A DNA stretch of 5,324 nucleotides from Hyphomicrobiales bacterium (lineage in GTDB: Bacteria > Pseudomonadota > Alphaproteobacteria > Rhizobiales > JAJFHB01). Below, one piece after another: positions 1-5,324 of the stretch. The position numbers were made by a program, and so were the translations under genes. The stretch covers positions 1 through 5,324 of the forward strand of contig JAJFHB010000343.1 in NCBI GenBank assembly GCA_021775795.1. The letters run 5' to 3'. The first letter of the stretch is position 1. Each line of letters starts with the position of its first letter. The notes below the pieces were generated by a model that worked only from the letters and a program-made list of their open reading frames with translations, had not been told where the DNA came from and ran no database searches.

Positions 1-243
1 CTCACTGCATGAGGTAACGGCGGCTGTGCAAGATGTCTCATCTGTCACGTCAACTGTCTGCGTCAGAACTGAACTGTCGGGCGCGCCGCCTGCAACCAGA
101 GACTTTCGAGCGTCATCGAGACGTTTTTCGTCACGCGCCAGCAGGCTGACCGCAAAGCCTCTACGACATAATCCCGCCGACAGAGCCAGGCCGATGCCGC
201 TACTGCCGCCAGTGATGATGGCGTGTTGACGCTGCGGTTGCAT
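1..243 (-). CDS. Short-chain dehydrogenase/reductase, N-terminal part (3-ketosphinganine reductase-like or 3-oxoacyl reductase)
   Basis: This is the first 81 codons of an SDR-family NAD(P)H oxidoreductase; the rest lies beyond the left edge. The Rossmann signature TGGSSGIG is at residues 11-18, an ARD at 36-38 ends the second strand (the Arg fits a preference for NADPH), and the VDV at 64-66 matches the adenine-pocket Asp. The catalytic Ser-Tyr-Lys would be off the window. The ATG at 243 is chosen because it puts the glycine motif at residue 11, as usual, and because GAGAG lies 7 nt upstream. The TGGSSGIG form plus the LLARD and TVDV segments are reminiscent of 3-ketodihydrosphingosine reductases, but FabG-like ketoreductases are close relatives and 81 residues cannot decide. 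By context it would reduce the 3-keto group formed by the neighbouring ketosynthase, or by an unseen serine palmitoyltransferase. SDR membership is sure; the substrate is inference. Confidence 0.88.
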   Translation of the reverse strand, partial: MQPQRQHAIITGGSSGIGLALSAGLCRRGFAVSLLARDEKRLDDARKSLVAGGAPDSSVLTQTVDVTDETSCTAAVTSCSE

Positions 244-421
244 GCGGTTGCTCTCGTTACCCAATTGCGTGACCCTTGCATTTGCTCGGGTGTTTCATTC
301 CCGGTTCTGCATAAACCCCGGATATTGAATTCTATGTTTACACAGCACGAAACGGCACGTTTTTCCAGTAAGTCAAACAACGGGCTGTCGGATCGGGGCC
401 ATATTTAGTGTGAAATACAGT

Positions 422-462
422 GTCCGGTGCCGAAAACTCGTCTGTTTCCAGGGGCAACGGAC
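422..462 (-). repeat. Inverted repeat / mRNA stem-loop directly after the MaoC stop codon
   Basis: GTCCGGTGCC (422-431) and GGCAACGGAC (453-462) pair in 9 of 10 positions with one internal mismatch and a 21-nt loop. In the minus-strand transcript the stem begins right after the TAG of the catalytic MaoC gene. There is no U-run after it, so it is not a standard intrinsic terminator. It could protect the 3' end of the upstream message, act as a processing site or a weak attenuator, or be chance. It lies at the left-hand end of the compact part of the operon. Confidence 0.4.
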
Positions 463-888
463 CTAAAGGCTATCGCCGCCTGGGCAAACAGTTACATCGC
501 TTATGCAAAATGGTTTGCCGTCTTCCTTCACGGACACGGCGCGAATAACGATCTGTCTGTCATTGCCGTCACCCCGGATGGCCACAATGTGTCCTTTCAG
601 GCTGAAGGCTTCACCTTGCAACAGCGGTTTTGCAAATTGTGTAACCAGCTGCTTCACCTGCATGCCTGGGCACCAAAGGCGGGCGGCCTGCTCAAACCTG
701 GCGTAGACCAGCATGCCATGGACGATCGGCGCCTCGAAGCCGGCAGCTGAGGCTATGTCGGCGTCGAGATGGATCACATTGTCATCAAGAGCTGCTTGCG
801 CATACTCGTTGACGAGGTCCCAGTCAAAGGCTGGATACTCGATGGGCGCAAAGCGAAGCCCGACTTCCAGTGGAGCAGGAACACTCAT
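463..888 (-). CDS. MaoC-like (R)-specific 3-hydroxyacyl-ACP/CoA dehydratase, catalytic subunit
   Basis: A 141-residue single-hotdog protein of the MaoC/R-hydratase type, which interconverts (3R)-3-hydroxyacyl and trans-2-enoyl thioesters. The hydratase-2 signature is clear: D35-D36-N37-V38-I39-H40, with D35 and H40 five residues apart as in the Asp/His dyad of PhaJ-type enzymes, followed by GFEAPIVHGM at 50-59, whose HGM is conserved in the family. Its ATG overlaps the stop codon of the preceding hotdog gene by 4 bp (ATGA, 885-888), so the two are probably translated together and may form a heterodimer like mycobacterial HadA-HadB. In this operon it would dehydrate the hydroxyacyl-ACP made after condensation and ketoreduction. 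The family assignment is firm; ACP rather than CoA as carrier is inferred from the neighbouring ACP gene. Confidence 0.88.
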   Translation of the reverse strand: MSVPAPLEVGLRFAPIEYPAFDWDLVNEYAQAALDDNVIHLDADIASAAGFEAPIVHGMLVYARFEQAARLWCPGMQVKQLVTQFAKPLLQGEAFSLKGHIVAIRGDGNDRQIVIRAVSVKEDGKPFCISDVTVCPGGDSL

Positions 889-1316
889 GAGGGCAGCTTC
901 CAGGCGCCTTCGGCATGAACGAAACCAAGCCGGGAGTTAACTTTCAGGATAGGCCGTTTGTCGCGAGACTGGATGATACACTCAAGATCTACCATGATCC
1001 GGTCACCTGGACGGCGTTCCCCCGTTACTGTCACGGTGTAGGTCTGATCGAGCTCCAGAGTGCTGAAGTATTCAACGTTCTGGATGATGACGAAAAAGGT
1101 GCCATCCTCATTATCAACAAGGTCATAGACCGCATGGCGGATACCCATGTCTGCAAGCCAACGAAGCGGGAATGTGAAAGGTATCGGGCGGGTTTCACCT
1201 GCGGCTGCTGGCGGCTCTCCAATTGAAAGTGCAAAGCGCTCGACCTGATCCGCCTGCGTTGTCGCCTCAAAGCCTGGAAGTTCGAAACTGGTAATCTCAG
1301 CCATGGCCGCCGCCAT
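885..1316 (-). CDS. MaoC-like hotdog protein lacking the catalytic motif (FAS1-like dehydratase N-domain type)
   Basis: About 143 residues. From the ATG at 1316 the segment DQVERFALSIGE near residues 23-34 and PIPFTFPLRWL about 12 residues later match the N-terminal, non-catalytic hotdog of MaoC/FAS1-type dehydratases (HadA/HadC-like), where a fatty acyl chain is usually bound. The D-x4-H hydratase motif is absent, whereas the overlapping next gene has it, so the pair probably makes one heteromeric dehydratase with this subunit shaping the acyl tunnel. It follows the ketosynthase after 22 bp. Start codon uncertain: an ATG at 1316, a second in-frame ATG at 1304 and a TTG at 1319 all lack a strong Shine-Dalgarno sequence; 1316 is taken as the first ATG. 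Alternative: a stand-alone thioesterase-like hotdog protein, which is less likely given the pairing. Confidence 0.75.
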   Translation of the reverse strand: MAAAMAEITSFELPGFEATTQADQVERFALSIGEPPAAAGETRPIPFTFPLRWLADMGIRHAVYDLVDNEDGTFFVIIQNVEYFSTLELDQTYTVTVTGERRPGDRIMVDLECIIQSRDKRPILKVNSRLGFVHAEGAWKLPS

Positions 1317-1338
1317 CAAATGATCAGGGTTTCAATTC

Positions 1339-2565
1339 TCAGTCGGTGTGCCTGCGCGCAATCAAGACTGCGTTGATGCCGCCAAAGGCGAAGGAATTCG
1401 ACATAGCCGTATCGATGCGCCGCTCCTGTTTTTCGTTGGGCACCATGTTGATCGCACACTTGGGATCTTCTTCTTCCCAATTGATTGTTGGGGGAGCGGT
1501 GTTCTCCCGAATGGCGTTGAGGGCAATAATGAGCTCCAGCGCACCGGCAGCTCCCAGCGTGTGTCCATGAATTGGCTTTGTCGATGAAACCGGGATGCCG
1601 CCCGCCTTATCGCCAAACACCCGGGTCAGGGCTTCAGCCTCGGCGGGGTCATTGTAAAATGTTCCGGTGCCGTGGGCGTTGATGTAATCAATCTGATCTT
1701 TGGACACGCCCGCATCAGCCATCGCGATACGCATTGCACGTTCGGCGCCGCTTGGATTTGGGCGCAGCAAATCATCTGCATCGCTCGTTGTTCCGTAGCC
1801 GCACAACTCGGTCAAAGGTTCGGCGCCGCGAGCATTCGCTGATTCAAGCGTTTCAATGACCAATATGCCGGCCCCTTCGCCAAGGACCATACCGTTTCGG
1901 TTCTTTGAGAACGGACGGCAGGCGGTAGGGGTTAGGACCCGCATCAATTCCCATGATTTGAAACCGCTGGCGGTGAGGCACGCCTCACTACCGCCGACAA
2001 TGGCGCGATCCGCCATCCCCGATTGAACCATTTGCAAGCCGGTTCCGATCGCCTGAGAGGCAGAGGAACAGGCGCTTGCAATGGCAAATGATGGGCCCCG
2101 ACATTTGAATCTCATACTGATCTGCGAGGCGGCGGCGTTCGGCATCAATAGCGGGATGGCGAGCGGGTTGCCGCGATCTCTCGTCACAAAAAAAGTACGA
2201 TTTCCATCTTCAATGGTTTCCGCGCCACCAATGCCGGTTCCAACGATGACGGCAGTGCGGTCACCCTGTTCTTCGTCAAGCGGTATCTTCGCCTGCGTCA
2301 GGGCTTCGTCAGCAGCTACAAGCGCGAACTGAGAGAACCGGTCGCAAGCCCTCACAACCCGTGAATCCAGGTGATCGGCCGCCACAAAGTCATTGAGCCT
2401 GGCTGCGATTTTCACGCGCTGAAAATCACCCAGCTCTTCAAACAGGTTCTCTTTGACCGCGCTTCGACCATCGCGGGCGGCGTTCCACAGCGTCGCAGCG
2501 CCCAAACCGAAAGCGCTTACACAGCCCATGCCTGTTACGACAACCCGACGCACGGGGTTGCTCAT
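1339..2565 (-). CDS. Beta-ketoacyl-ACP synthase, FabF (KAS II) type
   Basis: A full-length 408-residue thiolase-fold condensing enzyme, close to the usual 410-415 of FabF. It decarboxylates malonyl-ACP and joins it to an acyl chain held on the active-site Cys. The triad is complete: C166 in IASACSSA, H298 in NAHGTGT and H335 in KPIHGHTLGAAG, with K330 five residues before the last His as in E. coli FabF (K335/H340). The N terminus VVVTGMG (8-14), GTGIGG (109-114) and the gatekeeper loop FAFGGIN (392-398) are also typical. HGTGT instead of the HGTST of housekeeping FabF, and the location among acp, maoC and SDR genes instead of a fab operon, suggest a specialised synthase. The start overlaps the acp stop codon by 4 bp (ATGA, 2562-2565), so translation is probably coupled. 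The substrate chain length cannot be read from the sequence. Confidence 0.95.
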   Translation of the reverse strand: MSNPVRRVVVTGMGCVSAFGLGAATLWNAARDGRSAVKENLFEELGDFQRVKIAARLNDFVAADHLDSRVVRACDRFSQFALVAADEALTQAKIPLDEEQGDRTAVIVGTGIGGAETIEDGNRTFFVTRDRGNPLAIPLLMPNAAASQISMRFKCRGPSFAIASACSSASQAIGTGLQMVQSGMADRAIVGGSEACLTASGFKSWELMRVLTPTACRPFSKNRNGMVLGEGAGILVIETLESANARGAEPLTELCGYGTTSDADDLLRPNPSGAERAMRIAMADAGVSKDQIDYINAHGTGTFYNDPAEAEALTRVFGDKAGGIPVSSTKPIHGHTLGAAGALELIIALNAIRENTAPPTINWEEEDPKCAINMVPNEKQERRIDTAMSNSFAFGGINAVLIARRHTD

Positions 2566-2834
2566 GCGTTTTCTGATTTGACGTGATCCATCAGCGTCTC
2601 AACAAGATCGCCGACTGTTTCAGCTTCGGCGATGTTTCCGTCGATGGGTATATAGGCGCCGAGCTCTTCTTCTATGCACATGAGAACAAGAACCATATCG
2701 GCAGAGTCTATTTCCAGGCTGTCCAGGCGTTTGTCCATGCCCAGATCGGCGCGTTCTACGGTTGTCTCGCGAACGACAATATCAATTATCTTGTCGATAA
2801 TTTCTTGGTCAGCGCTTTGAGCTGTGCTGTCCAT
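2562..2834 (-). CDS. Acyl carrier protein (specialised)
   Basis: A 90-residue acidic helical protein. S44 in IDSADMV is the predicted 4'-phosphopantetheine attachment site: it begins helix II and is 11 residues before the acidic IEEELG stretch (54-59), the same spacing as in E. coli AcpP (S36 to E47). Ala replaces the Leu of the usual DSL. A second DSL occurs at 38-40, but its position in the loop before helix II makes it an unlikely site. The start ATG is supported by GGTGGA 9 nt upstream. It is the first gene of the minus-strand operon and overlaps the ketosynthase gene by 4 bp, so it is probably the dedicated carrier for the chain handled by the ketosynthase and the MaoC pair. It is not the housekeeping AcpP, judging by the divergent motif and its location, and the sequence differs clearly from what I recall of rhizobial AcpXL. 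Confidence 0.93.
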   Translation of the reverse strand: MDSTAQSADQEIIDKIIDIVVRETTVERADLGMDKRLDSLEIDSADMVLVLMCIEEELGAYIPIDGNIAEAETVGDLVETLMDHVKSENA

Positions 2835-3197
2835 TTATAGAAATCCACCCTGTTATCCATACTCCTGCACCAACGGTAGTAATCTACCCGGTGACAAGGA
2901 CCTTCAATTGCAGATGATGCTACACGTATTACGGCTTCAATTAAACCCCGACACAGGGGTGCAGCCTTACTGACGAGAACATGCAGGATGCAAATACTGT
3001 GGGTAAGGTGTTGCCGTCAACAATGTACTTTGCCCTGCCGGTGCAAATTAGGCTTCAGCTTGGCGCGGCGCAGCCTGCCCTGTCGCATGGATTGCCAAGG
3101 GAAAACCTAAGTATTTTGTTTTTCTGCAGTGCAAATGAAATGCTACATCGGGAAGCCATTTTGAAATACAGACCGGAAGCGGTCGGATCTAAGCAAT
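2835..3197. promoter_or_regulatory. Divergent intergenic region between the acp operon and the membrane-protein gene
   Basis: A 363-bp non-coding stretch that must hold the promoters of the minus-strand acp operon and the plus-strand membrane-protein gene. On the minus strand a weak sigma70-like pair is visible: TTGAAG (2907-2902) and TAGATT (2886-2881), with a short 15-bp spacer, which would give a leader of about 40 nt before acp. A second TTGAAG lies at 2940-2935 without a good -10. A small inverted repeat, ACCCC-GACACA-GGGGT (2945-2960), sits just upstream and could be an operator or chance. On the plus strand no convincing promoter is seen. A 5-bp hairpin with a GAAG loop (3171-3184) lies just before the membrane-protein start and could affect its translation. 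The small ORFs here show no recognisable protein features. Confidence 0.4.
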
Positions 3198-4025
3198 ATG
3201 AGCGGAACGGCGCTGGAACTACAGACGATGCAGGACAAGAGTGCAAAACCCGAAAAGCGTCTCGGGACGCTTTCAATGCTCATTATTTTTTGCTGCGTTG
3301 TGGTGCCCCTTTCTGCTCTGCCACTGATCATATGGGCTTTGCGGACCCTGGCAGTGAAAGTGAGCCTTCAGGAGACGTCCTCTTCCTCTCCTGCCACCAT
3401 CAGTCGCGCCGCTAACGATGCGGATGTAACGTCCGTAATGATGGTGTTGGTGCCGGTGCTCTCGGTGCTTGCGCTGTTCGTTTGCTGCTGGGTGGCGGTG
3501 GCATACTGGCACACCGTAAACAGATATCTTGCCGCTGGAACTCGTGCCTTGCAGATTTGTCGGGTGACTGTGCCGGTAACCCTTGCCTTTCAGATTATTG
3601 CCATTGTGGGAATAAACGTTTCGACGTTGTTTACGCTCGCGAACAATACCTTCGTGCATCTCGCAGGCAGCGGTGTGTTCTTTGTGGTTCAGTCGCTTAC
3701 CATCCTGATAAGTTGCAGTGCCTGCGCCTTTCTCGCCAGGAAGCGTGCGCAACTCCCTGTTGCGGATGATGGATCTCCTGCACTTCTGCTTCCCATGCAG
3801 CGACTGCGAGGCTGGTTCGGTTTCGTAATTTGTCTGGGCTCTCTGACCTATATGACATTGTTTTTCGTAAAAGATTTTTCCATGTCGATAAGCAGGCAAA
3901 CGCTTGTAGATGTGTACACCAGCCTTGAGGTTGCCGTGGTTTTCTCGTTTCTACTGTACATGGTGTCATTCCTACCCGACCTGATATCCTTTGATCAGCG
4001 TCGGCGGTCACAGCGCAAGGCGTAG
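3198..4025 (+). CDS. Six-helix integral membrane protein, Frag1/DRAM/Sfk1-like
   Basis: A 275-residue inner-membrane protein with six hydrophobic segments, roughly at residues 25-48, 79-104, 122-148, 153-180, 205-224 and 236-263. There is a basic cytoplasmic-looking N terminus (KPEKR, 17-21), a Ser-rich loop of about 30 residues between helices 1 and 2, and a basic tail (RRRSQRKA). The layout, N149-N150 and H154 before the GSGVFF run of helix 4, and E244 in the last helix before PDL are reminiscent of the Frag1/DRAM/Sfk1 family, whose eukaryotic members act in GPI-anchor lipid remodelling (PGAP2) and membrane lipid organisation (Sfk1). This was judged by eye and is uncertain. No enzyme motif or nucleotide-binding site is visible. 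The ATG at 3198 has only a weak ribosome site (GGA, 10 nt upstream); M11 is an alternative start. It diverges from the acp operon and converges on the PlsC-like gene. Confidence 0.8.
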   Translation: MSGTALELQTMQDKSAKPEKRLGTLSMLIIFCCVVVPLSALPLIIWALRTLAVKVSLQETSSSSPATISRAANDADVTSVMMVLVPVLSVLALFVCCWVAVAYWHTVNRYLAAGTRALQICRVTVPVTLAFQIIAIVGINVSTLFTLANNTFVHLAGSGVFFVVQSLTILISCSACAFLARKRAQLPVADDGSPALLLPMQRLRGWFGFVICLGSLTYMTLFFVKDFSMSISRQTLVDVYTSLEVAVVFSFLLYMVSFLPDLISFDQRRRSQRKA

Positions 4026-4068
4026 GCTGGGGCATTCGACGTGGAAACCAGTTTTCTGAAAGTGGGCA

Positions 4069-4806
4069 CTAGTCTGCTGGCGCCAGGTCTTGTGCGGCGC
4101 CATCAATGCGTTGCCGCAGCTGTTTCAGAAACTGTTCTTGAGACAGATCCGGAGACATGGGTTCAAGAAACTCGATGACGATTGTGCCCGGATAGAGGCG
4201 CCAGTTGGATGTTGGCCAGAAGTATCCCGAATTGACCGCAACTGGAACGCAAGGCACCTTCAACTCTTTGTAGAGAACGGCAACTCCGGCCTTGTATGCG
4301 ACCGCATCAGTGGGAGCGAGACGTGTGCCTTCGGGAAAAATAATGATCGAATCGCCTTCTGCGATGCGTTGCTTGCTGTTTTGAACCATCCTTGCAAGCG
4401 CTCTGGTATCACCCTGGCGTTCAACGGGCACGTGGCCGAGGCTGATCAATATCCAGCCCATGAGGAACTTGCGCAGCAGCTCACTCTTCATGATCACAAC
4501 TGAGGGGGCAACGATCACCGACAGCAACAATGCATCACAGGCTGACTGGTGATTGGGAGCCAGCAGAACGGGTACATCCGGAAGCCGTTCCCGGCCCCTG
4601 ACAACATAGTTCACACCACAGATGCTCCGCAGCAGTGCGAAGACTGTTTTCAACATCGAAAGAACGACCCTGCGGCCCGCACGTTTATGCACGAACACGA
4701 TAAGGATCGCTGGGCCGTAAAGGGCAACGGTAAGCAATACGGCGGCGCGAAACAGCAGAGAGCGTGCCGTGATTGATACAGAAGAATGATGCAGGCTATC
4801 GCTCAT
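4069..4806 (-). CDS. PlsC-like 1-acyl-sn-glycerol-3-phosphate acyltransferase family protein
   Basis: A 245-residue membrane-bound acyltransferase of the PlsC/LPLAT family, which transfers an acyl group from acyl-ACP or acyl-CoA to lysophosphatidic acid or a related lipid. The four blocks are in order: NHQSACD (85-91; catalytic H86 and D91, the H-x4-D motif), VPVERQG (125-131; R129), FPEGTR (156-161) and the VPCVPVAV strand (183-190). A hydrophobic segment at about 19-39 anchors the N terminus. The ATG at 4806 is preferred because it gives a usual family length. The frame is open to a TTG at 4881, adding 25 residues with no motif, and neither start has a well-placed ribosome site (AGGA abuts the ATG). 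The gene converges with the membrane-protein gene, 43 bp apart. It may be the housekeeping plsC or an enzyme for the lipid made by the acp operon; the acceptor cannot be told. Confidence 0.92.
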   Translation of the reverse strand: MSDSLHHSSVSITARSLLFRAAVLLTVALYGPAILIVFVHKRAGRRVVLSMLKTVFALLRSICGVNYVVRGRERLPDVPVLLAPNHQSACDALLLSVIVAPSVVIMKSELLRKFLMGWILISLGHVPVERQGDTRALARMVQNSKQRIAEGDSIIIFPEGTRLAPTDAVAYKAGVAVLYKELKVPCVPVAVNSGYFWPTSNWRLYPGTIVIEFLEPMSPDLSQEQFLKQLRQRIDGAAQDLAPAD

Positions 4807-5048
4807 TCCTAGACGGCTACCGCCCGGCTCAGCCCATTGGTTTTTGGCATAAACGAATTCCCAAATGTCCCCGGTCAGCAATCTAAGAAAAGGCTGGTCG
4901 TCAGTAGAGCTTTCACCGTGACGTTCCTGTGTCTTGCTTCATACAGTAGCGGCGTCCTATGTTCGAGCCTTGGATTGGCCAGTTTGACAAAACTTCTCGT
5001 CAATAAGGGACTGTAGCGCGCAGCGCGCGAGACCAAAGGTCAGAAAAT
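4807..5048. promoter_or_regulatory. Divergent spacer between the PlsC-like gene and the Lpt-type permease gene
   Basis: About 240 bp without a convincing gene, though the left 75 bp could belong to a longer PlsC-like protein starting at the TTG at 4881. On the plus strand a perfect -35 hexamer TTGACA occurs at 4984-4989, but no good -10 stands 16-18 bp downstream, so a promoter for the permease is only possible. A purine-rich AAAGG (5035-5039) is a good candidate ribosome site for the permease. No terminator was seen. Confidence 0.35.
5016..5028 (+). repeat. GC-only hairpin in the permease leader
   Basis: GCGCG (5016-5020) and CGCGC (5024-5028) form a perfect 5-bp stem around a CAG loop, ending 6 nt before the AAAGG ribosome site. 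There is no U-run, so it is not an intrinsic terminator. It may influence ribosome access to the permease message, or be a chance palindrome. Confidence 0.3.
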
Positions 5049-5324
5049 ATTTTTCATCGATCCTACAGCTTTCTGGTGTTCACGCGGCTCATGGTGTTCC
5101 TGGGCGGCAGTGTTTTGCTCGTCGTCGTCATTTTTCTGGCTGAAGAGACGGTCGGTGTCCTGCATCAAATCAGCTATGTGGACAGTCAGCTTGATCGCTT
5201 GCCGAAAATGCTGGTTTTGCGAATCCCCAAAATCCTCGACATTGCAATGCCTCTTGCCGTGCTGGTTGCAACCTATCGCGTCCTGCTGAACTTGAGAGAA
5301 GCACGGGAGCTTGTTGTTCTTGCA
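5049..5324 (+). CDS. LptF/LptG-family (YjgP/YjgQ) permease, N-terminal part
   Basis: The first 92 codons of an inner-membrane permease; the gene runs off the right edge. It shows an N-terminal HRYSFLVFTRLM segment, a first helix (GGSVLLVVVIFLAEE), a loop, then RLPKMLVLRIPKIL and a second helix (DIAMPLAVLVATY) ending in LREARELVVLA. This follows the family pattern RYL-F, then P-x(n)-P-LAxLxA, then ELVxLxAxG. LptF and LptG partner the ATPase LptB to extract lipopolysaccharide from the inner membrane; paralogues may move other lipids. The start is unusual: the frame is closed by TAA at 5004 and has no ATG, GTG or TTG until GTG 5076 and ATG 5091, both inside or just before the first helix and without a ribosome site. 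ATT at 5049 has AAAGG 9 nt upstream and gives the expected N terminus, so it is used here. Family confident; start uncertain; LptF versus LptG undecided. Confidence 0.82.
   Translation, partial: MFHRSYSFLVFTRLMVFLGGSVLLVVVIFLAEETVGVLHQISYVDSQLDRLPKMLVLRIPKILDIAMPLAVLVATYRVLLNLREARELVVLA

Noticed and set aside
350..364. AAACG-GCA-CGTTT hairpin followed by T bases, considered as a plus-strand terminator
   Set aside because: There is no plus-strand gene upstream, the stem is only 5 bp and AT-rich, and on the minus strand no U-run follows.
63..380. Minus-strand open frame of 105 codons overlapping the reductase gene
   Set aside because: It is out of frame with the SDR glycine motif and has no recognisable features.
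915..1226. Plus-strand open frame of 103 codons opposite the non-catalytic MaoC-like gene
   Set aside because: No recognisable features; the minus-strand frame carries the hotdog pattern and fits the operon.
2981..3415. Plus-strand open frame of 144 codons across the intergenic region and the membrane-protein start
   Set aside because: No domain, signal or ribosome site is evident, and its second half is out of frame with the credible membrane protein.
3273..3899. Minus-strand open frame of 208 codons opposite the membrane-protein gene
   Set aside because: The translation is rich in His, Arg, Gln and Gly with no hydrophobic core or motif, as expected for the antisense of a membrane protein gene. 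The plus-strand frame has six coherent helices.
4026..4068. Possible bidirectional terminator between the convergent membrane-protein and PlsC-like genes
   Set aside because: No stem of useful length with a flanking T-run could be found in the 43 bp.
4090..4503. Plus-strand open frame of 137 codons opposite the PlsC-like gene
   Set aside because: It lies entirely antisense to the acyltransferase motifs and shows no family features.
1..5324. CRISPR arrays, tRNA or rRNA genes, insertion sequences
   Set aside because: No regularly spaced repeats, no cloverleaf-like segments, and no transposase-like frames or terminal repeats were seen.

Overview
The window looks like chromosomal DNA from a Gram-negative, probably alphaproteobacterial, organism of moderate GC. 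The taxonomic guess rests on an LptF/LptG-type permease, which implies an outer membrane, and on the general character of the proteins. No marker gene fixes the genus. Nearly all recognisable genes concern making, transferring or moving acyl chains and lipids.

Left part (1-2834, minus strand, read from right to left): a compact gene set for an ACP-bound acyl chain. The order of transcription is acyl carrier protein (2834-2562), FabF-type ketosynthase (2565-1339), a MaoC-like hotdog protein without the catalytic motif (1316-885), a MaoC-like hotdog protein with the catalytic Asp/His motif (888-463) and, after a 219-bp gap, the first 81 residues of a short-chain dehydrogenase/reductase (243-1, running off the window). 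Two of the junctions are 4-bp ATGA overlaps, so these genes are probably one translationally coupled operon. Together they supply carrier, condensation, dehydration and ketoreduction. No enoyl reductase is visible. The reductase resembles 3-ketodihydrosphingosine reductases at its N terminus, which raises, but does not prove, a link to sphingolipids.

Middle (2835-4025): a 363-bp divergent intergenic region, then a plus-strand six-helix membrane protein that resembles the Frag1/DRAM/Sfk1 family.

Right part (4026-5324): a convergent minus-strand PlsC-type acyltransferase, a divergent spacer, and the first part of a plus-strand LptF/LptG-family permease. The permease reading frame lacks an ATG, GTG or TTG start where family alignment and the ribosome binding site expect one; an ATT codon sits there instead.

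Taken together, the best reading is a locus for a special lipid: the minus-strand operon builds or modifies an acyl chain on its own ACP, PlsC-like chemistry may transfer an acyl chain, and the Lpt-type permease may move the lipid product out of the inner membrane. The biochemical product cannot be determined from this window.
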